5,454 nucleotides of DNA, from NCBI GenBank assembly GCA_937926065.1, contig CALANM010000175.1:1-5454 (forward strand), given 5' to 3'. A program made the translations under genes and the position numbers. The stretch is from an uncultured Microbacterium sp. (GTDB lineage: Bacteria > Actinomycetota > Actinomycetes > Actinomycetales > Microbacteriaceae). The number at the start of each line of letters is the position of its first letter. The stretch's first letter is position 1. Shown here one piece after another: positions 1 through 5,454 of the stretch. Below the pieces are notes generated by a model. It saw nothing but the letters and a program-made list of their open reading frames with translations, was not told the origin of the DNA and ran no database searches.

Positions 1-638
1 GACGGCGCCGCGGGCGGCGGCGTGTAGGGCGCCGGTCCGCTGCCTGCCGGCGGCGCCCCATACGGAGCGGGAGGCGCTCCATACGGGGTGGCGGGATCGG
101 AGGGCGGTGGAGCGTAGCCCCCCGTGGAGGTCTGCCGCGGGACGCCGGCCCAGTCGGTCGTATCGGCGAGGAACCCGTTGTTCGCCCACGGGGCCGGCGC
201 GACGTTCGGGTTCCATCGCGAGCTGTCGAACGCGTTGATGCCGAGCCAGACGATCGAGAGGAAGAAGTACAGGATGACCCAGGGAACGTCCTTCTGCAGC
301 TTGAGTCCCACGCGCCACGCGGCCGCGAGGGTCACGATGAGCGGCAGCAGCGTGATGATCGAGCCCAGCACGGGGATCCAGCCGAGCACTGCGACGGCCG
401 CGGCGGCGATCAGCACGAGCCACGGGTTCAGGTCGCCGAGCTTGGTGAACACCATGAAGTTGTAGATCGGCACCCACGCGCGCCACCGGCCCTGTACGCC
501 GGCCTTGTCGAAGATCTTCATCAGGAAGAAGGCGCTCAGCACGTAGAAGCCGACAGCCAGCACGAAGGCGAAGAATCCGAAGGCGAGAAAGAGCGCGATC
601 GCTCCACCATCGGGGTTGTAGTAACTCGTGACGTACAT
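1..638 (-). CDS. DUF5684-like multi-pass membrane protein, partial (C-terminus beyond left edge)
   Basis: The reading frame is open from an ATG at 638 to the left edge, giving 212 residues and no stop. The start is supported by AAAGGA at 649-644, five bases upstream. Four hydrophobic stretches are visible, at about residues 13-40, 72-91, 92-110 and 119-136. A basic-aromatic loop lies between the first two (RWRAWVPIYNF, residues 51-61); this 'W..WVPIYN' loop is typical of the DUF5684 family as I recall it. After about residue 145 the chain becomes a hydrophilic tail rich in Pro, Gly, Ala and Tyr, with two tandem PYGAPPA heptads (185-198) and a related PYTPPPA. The protein should sit in the cytoplasmic membrane with a disordered tail, on whichever side the topology dictates. 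Function is unknown; relatives in actinobacteria carry uninformative names. It is divergent from the DUF4282-like gene. Family assignment is moderately sure; the coding call is very sure. Confidence 0.85.
   Translation of the reverse strand, partial: MYVTSYYNPDGGAIALFLAFGFFAFVLAVGFYVLSAFFLMKIFDKAGVQGRWRAWVPIYNFMVFTKLGDLNPWLVLIAAAAVAVLGWIPVLGSIITLLPLIVTLAAAWRVGLKLQKDVPWVILYFFLSIVWLGINAFDSSRWNPNVAPAPWANNGFLADTTDWAGVPRQTSTGGYAPPPSDPATPYGAPPAPYGAPPAGSGPAPYTPPPAAP
45..86 (-). repeat. Two tandem 21-bp units encoding PYGAPPA heptads
   Basis: Positions 45-65 and 66-86 match at 17 of 21 bases and are in frame, each encoding PYGAPPA in the tail of the membrane protein. A degenerate third unit (PYTPPPA) follows toward the left edge, after a short spacer. 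All but one of the mismatches are synonymous third-position changes, so the peptide repeat looks conserved rather than freshly duplicated. The array may continue outside the window. Confidence 0.75.
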
Positions 639-654
639 CTCGGTCCTTTCCGAG
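639..654 (-). promoter_or_regulatory. Ribosome binding site in a hairpin loop before the DUF5684-like gene
   Basis: Read on the minus strand, the 16 bases directly before the ATG are CTCGG-AAAGGA-CCGAG. The arms at 650-654 and 639-643 are perfectly complementary (5 bp). The 6-nt loop (649-644) is exactly the Shine-Dalgarno sequence, and the start codon abuts the 3' arm. The AAAGGA identity and 5-nt spacing make this the ribosome binding site with good confidence. Whether the hairpin forms and affects initiation is inference. Confidence 0.6.
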
Positions 655-694
655 GAGTGCCGACGACGCACCGTGGCCGATGCTTCGGTGGGGC

Positions 695-707
695 CCATGC
701 TAGCGAG
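695..707 (-). promoter_or_regulatory. Putative -10 region for the DUF5684-like gene
   Basis: The minus strand reads CTCGCTAGCATGG, which contains TAGCAT (702-697), a fair TANNNT-type actinobacterial -10 hexamer. It lies 58 nt before the start codon at 638. No convincing -35 is visible at 17-18 bp spacing. The call rests on the hexamer, its position in a divergent intergenic region, and a near-identical inverted copy in front of the opposite gene. Confidence 0.4.
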
Positions 708-774
708 CACCCAGTGCGGTGGCGAGAGCAGGGACGCCGGTGCCGCGCAAGGGCCGTCGCGGCAGCGGAGGGGA

Positions 775-787
775 CTCGCTAGCCTGG
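775..787 (+). promoter_or_regulatory. Putative -10 region for the DUF4282-like gene
   Basis: The plus strand reads CTCGCTAGCCTGG, containing TAGCCT (780-785), 30 nt before the start codon at 816. It differs at one base of 13 from the inverted copy at 707-695. The -35 side is GC-rich and not recognisable. A short leader starting near 792 would still contain the AAGGGA ribosome binding site at 805-810. Confidence 0.4.
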
Positions 788-815
788 CGCACAAGGCTTC
801 ACGGAAGGGACCGCC

Positions 816-1304
816 ATGACCGACGCCACCCCCACACCGCCGCCGCTGCCCGAACGCCCCGCCTCGCAGGCAGCCGCAGACGCCGCAGCGCCCACGAAGA
901 CGACCGCCGCCGGTCCTTCCACCGAGGTCATCGACGACACCGGCGTGCCGACGCTGTCAGGCGACCTCGACGACATCGGTCGCGGATTCCTCTCCGCGCT
1001 GTTCGACATCTCCTTCACGACGTTCATCACCCGACGGCTCGCCAGCGCGTTCTACCTCGTCGGACTCGTCGCGATCGGCATCGCGTTCATCGCCACCTTC
1101 TTCGGCGGCATCATCGCCGGGATCCGCGCCCTCTGGTGGAACCTCGGCGGCGGCATCGCGCTCATCGCGTCGACGGTGATCATCGTGCCCATCCTCGCGT
1201 TCATCGCGGTCGTCGTGCTGCGCTTCGTCATCGAGTCGGTCGTCGCGCTGATCGCCATCGCGGAGAACACCGAGCAGACGGCCCAGAACACCGCTCACCG
1301 CTGA
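816..1304 (+). CDS. DUF4282-like small membrane protein
   Basis: This 162-residue protein starts at an ATG preceded by AAGGGA (805-810) at 5-nt spacing. Residues 1-50 are a Pro/Ala/Thr-rich, probably disordered segment that includes PTPPPLPERP. The folded part begins at about residue 57 with GFLSALFDISFTTFITRRL; 'aLFD.sF..FiT..l' is the hallmark I associate with DUF4282. Two transmembrane helices follow, at about 78-102 and 112-136. An R-x-x-x-E pair (R136, E140) and a short amphipathic tail come next. The likely location is the cytoplasmic membrane with both ends inside. The biochemical role of the family is unknown. The gene is divergent from the DUF5684-like gene and convergent with yaaA. 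Coding is certain from frame quality and ribosome binding site; the family call is good but unverified. Confidence 0.88.
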   Translation: MTDATPTPPPLPERPASQAAADAAAPTKTTAAGPSTEVIDDTGVPTLSGDLDDIGRGFLSALFDISFTTFITRRLASAFYLVGLVAIGIAFIATFFGGIIAGIRALWWNLGGGIALIASTVIIVPILAFIAVVVLRFVIESVVALIAIAENTEQTAQNTAHR

Positions 1305-1314
1305 CACGGCAGCG
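1299..1314. other. Short hairpin at the convergent junction
   Basis: CGCTG (1299-1303) pairs with CAGCG (1310-1314) across a 6-nt loop. It overlaps the DUF4282-like stop codon and fills the 10-bp gap to the yaaA stop. A 5-bp stem with no T-tract on either strand is a weak terminator candidate. It is noted because no other terminator is visible between these two converging genes. Confidence 0.25.
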
Positions 1315-2064
1315 TCACACGATCAGATCCACCTCGCCCGGGGCGCCGGAGCGCACCGTCCACCCCGACTCCCTCGCCCAGCGCAGGAAGCCTTCCAGGG
1401 ATGCCACGCGCGGCCGTGACTGCGCCAGCGCCCGCACGAGTTCGCCCTTCGCATGCTTGTTGAAGTGGTTGAGCGCGCGCGTCGAGCCGTCGGGCCCCTC
1501 GGTCAGCACACGGACGTAGGCGCTCCGGGTCTGAGCCGGAACAGGGCCGAGCGCTGCGTACGCCTCTGAACGCAGATCGAGGACGAACGCCGGGGCCTCA
1601 TCAGCGAGCGCAGCTGTCACGGCATCCGCCCACATGCGCTTCAGAGGAGGAAGCCCGGGAACGCTCGTTCCGGCCGCGAGGCGATACGCCGGAATCGGGT
1701 CAAGGGCGCCGACCGGGCCGAACGGGGCGGAGTGGATGAGCACGTGCGCCCCCAGCCACCGGCGGGCCGCCCCCGGGAGCGTCGCGGCCTCGAGAGCGTC
1801 GAACAGCACGCCGGTATAGCGGTCAACGGCGGGCATCGTCGGAGACGTGCGGAGTGCGGCATTGGCCGTCACGTCGCCGCGCTGACGCTCGCTCAGCTTG
1901 AGCACGCGCATCGCGGCCGCCTCATCGCCGCTCAGCGCCACGAGCGCATCGATGACGGTCTCCCGCTGTGGGGCGAGCGCCGGGAGCGAGAACCGCGCTG
2001 CGTCCAGCGGCGCGCCCGTGCCGCCGGGACGCTTGGTCTCCGACGGAGGAAGGAGAATGAGCAT
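1315..2064 (-). CDS. yaaA: YaaA / DUF328 family peroxide-stress protein
   Basis: This 249-residue cytoplasmic protein is close to the length of E. coli YaaA (about 258). The family landmarks are in order: LLPPSETKR at residues 4-12, YTGVLFDAL at 83-91, HSAPFGPVGALDPIPAYRL at 111-129, DLRSEAY at 163-169 and NHFNKHAKGELVR at 199-211. In E. coli YaaA limits DNA and protein damage during hydrogen peroxide stress, reportedly by lowering free intracellular iron, and the fold has been linked to DNA binding. The role here is inferred from family only. The ATG at 2064 is preceded by TGGAG (2074-2070) at 5-nt spacing, and the LLPPSETK motif sits at the extreme N-terminus as expected. The gene follows the atp operon on the same strand, 33 nt beyond the operon's terminator hairpin, with no obvious promoter of its own. 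Confidence 0.93.
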   Translation of the reverse strand: MLILLPPSETKRPGGTGAPLDAARFSLPALAPQRETVIDALVALSGDEAAAMRVLKLSERQRGDVTANAALRTSPTMPAVDRYTGVLFDALEAATLPGAARRWLGAHVLIHSAPFGPVGALDPIPAYRLAAGTSVPGLPPLKRMWADAVTAALADEAPAFVLDLRSEAYAALGPVPAQTRSAYVRVLTEGPDGSTRALNHFNKHAKGELVRALAQSRPRVASLEGFLRWARESGWTVRSGAPGEVDLIV

Positions 2065-2097
2065 GGGCGCTCCAGGAGTCGTGATCGGGCGGACACG

Positions 2098-2132
2098 ACG
2101 ACGCCGCCCGGCGTGGAACCGGGCGGCGTCGT
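2098..2132 (-). terminator. Strong hairpin terminator of the atp operon
   Basis: The arms at 2098-2111 and 2119-2132 form a perfect 14-bp GC-rich stem (ACGACGCCGCCCGG on the plus strand) around a 7-nt loop. It begins 10 nt after the atpC stop, read on the minus strand. No T-run follows the stem, which is usual for actinobacterial terminators. Position and stem strength make termination of the ATP synthase transcript the natural reading. Read-through into yaaA remains possible. Confidence 0.85.
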
Positions 2133-2142
2133 GAAGAGGCTG

Positions 2143-2403
2143 TCAGGACTGCAGGGCTGCGTGGCCTGCGACGATTGTCAGAACGTTGTTCTCCATCGAC
2201 AGGAAGCCGTCCTGCGCGCTGGCGACGACCTTCGAGCCATCCGCCTGCGTGATGCGGACCTGGCCCTCGGCGAGGATCGCGAGAACCGGCTCGTGACCGG
2301 TCATGAAGCCGATCTCGCCCTCGACGGTCTTCGCGACGACGAGGCTCGCCTCGCCGTGCCAGACCTCCTCCTCCGCGGAGACGAGGGTGACAGTCAGCGC
2401 CAT
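2143..2403 (-). CDS. atpC: ATP synthase F1 subunit epsilon, short form
   Basis: The 86-residue product starts MALTVTLVSAEEEVW and contains GEIGFMTGHEPVLA (29-42), matching the conserved 'GE.G...GH.P.L' core of epsilon, and ends near TIVAGHAALQS. Epsilon binds gamma and the c-ring as part of the rotor's central stalk. The length covers only the N-terminal beta-sandwich. The C-terminal two-helix domain that makes E. coli epsilon about 139 residues and inhibits ATP hydrolysis is absent. The operon terminator follows directly, so this is a natural end and not an edge effect. The ATG at 2403 lies one base after the atpD stop, which implies translational coupling. The same frame stays open upstream to 2667, but that extension lies inside atpD out of frame and is not epsilon sequence. 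Confidence 0.96.
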   Translation of the reverse strand: MALTVTLVSAEEEVWHGEASLVVAKTVEGEIGFMTGHEPVLAILAEGQVRITQADGSKVVASAQDGFLSMENNVLTIVAGHAALQS

Positions 2404-2404
2404 G

Positions 2405-3853
<1,449 letters not shown>

Positions 3854-3901
3854 TCTCTGTCTCTTTCGGTGTGGTCTTGCTTGCGCAGTGCGGTTCAGCT
3901 G

Positions 3902-4798
3902 TTACTTGGCCAGGGCGTCGGCGCCGCCGACGATCTCGGCGATCTGCTGAGTGATCTCGGCCTGGCGTGCGTTGTTGCGCAGTCGGGTGTAGTCGGTGAT
4001 GAGCTTGTCGGCGTTGTCGCTCGCCGACTTCATCGCCTTCTGCGTCGCGGCGTGCTTGGCTGCCGACGACTGCAGGAGGGCGTTGAAGACACGGCTCTGC
4101 ACGTACACCGGCAGCAGCGCGTCGAGCACGACCTCGGGGCTCGGCTCGAACTCGTACAGCGGGTACACCTGCGCGGACGACGCTTCGGCCTCGTCGGCTT
4201 CGACGACCTCGAGCGGAAGCAGGCGCACGGTCTCGGGCGACTGCGTCATCATGCTGACGAACCGGTTGTAGACGAGGTGGATCTCGTCGACGCCGCCGTC
4301 TTCGCCGCCGAGGTCGTAGGCCTCGAGGAGCGCCGCGGAGATCTGCTCCGCGGTGTTGAAGTGCGGTGTGTCGGTGTCGCCCGTCCACTCCCCCGCCCAC
4401 GGCATCTGCCGGAACTGGAAGTAGCCGACGGCCTTGCGCCCGACGAGGTAGAACACCGGCTCGCGACCCTCGCTGCGGAGCAGCTCGCCCAACTGCAGAG
4501 CCTCACGGAGGATCTGCGAGTTGAACGCGCCCGCAAGTCCGCGGTCGGAGGCGAAGACCACGACCGCCGACCGGCGGATGGTCTCGCGCTCTGTCGTGAG
4601 CGGGTGCTGGACATTCGAGTGCGTGGCCACGGCGGAGACAGCCCTCGTCACGGCACGCGCGAAGGGAGACGACGCGCGAACGCGCGCCATCGCCTTCTGG
4701 ATGCGCGAAGCCGCGATGAGCTCCATCGCCTTCGTGATCTTCTTGGTCGTCTGAGCAGAGGAGATCTTCTGCTTGTAGACCCGGAGTTGTGCGCCCAT
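3902..4798 (-). CDS. atpG: ATP synthase F1 subunit gamma (central shaft)
   Basis: The 298-residue protein is slightly longer than E. coli gamma (about 287). The N-terminal helix MGAQLRVYKQKISSAQTTKKITKAM (1-25) and the C-terminal helix ending RQAEITQQIAEIVGGADAL (278-296) form the coiled-coil shaft that turns inside the alpha/beta ring. The middle Rossmann-like domain contains VVVFASDRGLAGAFN (79-93). A Gly/Asp/Glu loop, GGEDGGVDE (164-172), is a few residues longer than the E. coli equivalent as I recall it, and ADEAEASSA (201-209) is another acidic surface stretch. The conserved MGAQLR start supports the ATG at 4798. No clear Shine-Dalgarno precedes it, so translation may depend on coupling with atpA, which ends 29 nt upstream. 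The gene ends in TAA at 3904-3902. Confidence 0.98.
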   Translation of the reverse strand: MGAQLRVYKQKISSAQTTKKITKAMELIAASRIQKAMARVRASSPFARAVTRAVSAVATHSNVQHPLTTERETIRRSAVVVFASDRGLAGAFNSQILREALQLGELLRSEGREPVFYLVGRKAVGYFQFRQMPWAGEWTGDTDTPHFNTAEQISAALLEAYDLGGEDGGVDEIHLVYNRFVSMMTQSPETVRLLPLEVVEADEAEASSAQVYPLYEFEPSPEVVLDALLPVYVQSRVFNALLQSSAAKHAATQKAMKSASDNADKLITDYTRLRNNARQAEITQQIAEIVGGADALAK

Positions 4799-4820
4799 GA
4801 GTTCTGCGTTTCAGACGTTG

Positions 4821-4836
4821 CGCGGCGTCAGCCGCG
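4821..4836 (-). other. GC-rich hairpin with the atpA stop codon in its loop
   Basis: On the minus strand CGCGGC-TGAC-GCCGCG forms a perfect 6-bp all-G/C stem (arms 4836-4831 and 4826-4821). The loop TGAC contains the atpA TGA. It lies 22 nt before the atpG start. It could be a chance product of GC-rich sequence or an intercistronic element affecting coupling or mRNA processing. The structure is seen directly; a function is not shown. Confidence 0.35.
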
Positions 4837-5454
4837 GCGGCCCTTGACGATCTTCTCCTGGTTCACGTCTTCGGCGTCGGCTGCGGCGACCTCCTCGTGA
4901 CCGGGCGCGTTGATCGCCTGACCCTTGCCGCCCTGGAATTCCAGGACGAAAGCGTCGGTGACCTTGTCGAGCTCGGCGAGAGTGTCGTCGTCCAGCACGT
5001 TCGTCTCACGCAGGGTGTCGAGGATCGTCGTGTTGCGCTTGAGGTAGTCGAGCAGCTCGCGCTCGAAGCGAAGGACGTCCTCCACCGCGATGCTGTCGAG
5101 CTTGCCGTTGGTGCCGGCCCAGATCGAGACGACCTGCTCCTCCACCGGGTACGGCGAGTACTGCGGCTGCTTGAGGAGCTCGGTGAGGCGCGCACCGCGG
5201 TCGAGCTGACGACGCGAGGCGGCGTCGAGGTCCGACGCGAACATCGCGAACGCCTCAAGCGCGCGGTACTGGGCAAGCTCGAGCTTGAGCGTTCCCGAGA
5301 CCTTCTTGATCGACTTGACCTGAGCGTCACCACCGACGCGCGACACCGAGATGCCCACGTCGACGGCCGGACGCTGGTTCGCGTTGAACAGGTCGGACTG
5401 CAGGAAGATCTGGCCGTCGGTGATCGAGATCACGTTGGTCGGGATGTACGCCGA
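4828..5454 (-). CDS. atpA: ATP synthase F1 subunit alpha, partial (N-terminal part beyond right edge)
   Basis: The frame is open to the right edge and gives the last 208 residues, roughly two-fifths of a normal alpha subunit of 500-550 residues. The fragment begins SAYIPTNVISITDGQIFL. It carries the alpha/beta signature PAVDVGISVS (29-38 of the fragment), followed directly by R39, the arginine finger that reaches into the catalytic site of the neighbouring beta subunit. The rest is the C-terminal helical domain (from about KLELAQYR), ending in a charged tail EDVNQEKIVKGRRG. The first Met-like codon inside the fragment (5433) is an internal GTG coding Val, not the start. Nucleotide-binding Walker motifs lie outside the window. 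The stop is followed 29 nt later by atpG. Alpha alternates with beta in the F1 ring and holds non-catalytic nucleotide sites. Confidence 0.98.
   Translation of the reverse strand, partial: SAYIPTNVISITDGQIFLQSDLFNANQRPAVDVGISVSRVGGDAQVKSIKKVSGTLKLELAQYRALEAFAMFASDLDAASRRQLDRGARLTELLKQPQYSPYPVEEQVVSIWAGTNGKLDSIAVEDVLRFERELLDYLKRNTTILDTLRETNVLDDDTLAELDKVTDAFVLEFQGGKGQAINAPGHEEVAAADAEDVNQEKIVKGRRG

Noticed and set aside
957..1307. A 116-codon minus-strand frame opposite the DUF4282-like gene.
   Set aside because: The product is almost all Asp, Glu and Arg, a shadow of the hydrophobic sense codons, and no ribosome binding site was seen.
719..1519. A 266-codon plus-strand frame overlapping the DUF4282-like gene and the end of yaaA.
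   Set aside because: The translation is dominated by Arg and His runs typical of an out-of-frame reading of GC-rich DNA. The DUF4282-like frame has the ribosome binding site and membrane helices.
3854..3901. Possible internal promoter or structured element in the 48-nt atpG-atpD gap.
   Set aside because: No hexamer pair or stable inverted repeat was found. The purine-rich stretch near the atpD start is better explained as its ribosome binding site.

Overview
The window comes from a high-GC actinobacterium. The gene content, the strong G/C preference at third codon positions and the character of the proteins suggest the Microbacteriaceae (Microbacterium or a close relative). That placement rests on recalled sequence character, not on a search. 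Most of the window is housekeeping DNA, and I see no defence, mobile-element, CRISPR or biosynthetic system in it.

Right part (about 2143-5454, minus strand): the distal half of an F-type ATP synthase operon. It reads right to left as atpA (alpha, 3' part only), atpG (gamma), atpD (beta) and atpC (epsilon), in the usual bacterial order. Intergenic gaps are 29, 48 and 1 nt. The operon promoter and the upstream F0/delta genes lie beyond the right edge. The operon ends in a strong perfect 14-bp hairpin (2098-2132). Together these products make the F1 catalytic head and rotor: alpha/beta hexamer, gamma shaft and epsilon. The epsilon subunit is the short form, with no C-terminal helical (inhibitory) domain.

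Middle (1315-2064, minus strand): a complete yaaA/DUF328 gene, co-directional with the atp operon. It starts only 33 nt past the operon terminator and meets the next gene convergently across 10 nt.

Left part (1-1304): two divergent genes for small membrane proteins. On the plus strand is a complete DUF4282-like protein (816-1304). On the minus strand is a DUF5684-like multi-pass protein whose Pro/Gly/Tyr-rich tail runs off the left edge (1-638). Their shared 177-bp intergenic region carries two inverted, nearly identical 13-mers centred on GCTAGC, each suitably placed to be a -10 region. The minus-strand gene has its Shine-Dalgarno sequence in the loop of a small hairpin.

No stretch longer than 300 bases lacks a gene. 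No tRNA, rRNA or known riboswitch was recognised. The points most worth a second look are the truncated epsilon subunit, the terminator/yaaA junction, the mirrored promoter-like 13-mers and several small hairpins at gene boundaries.
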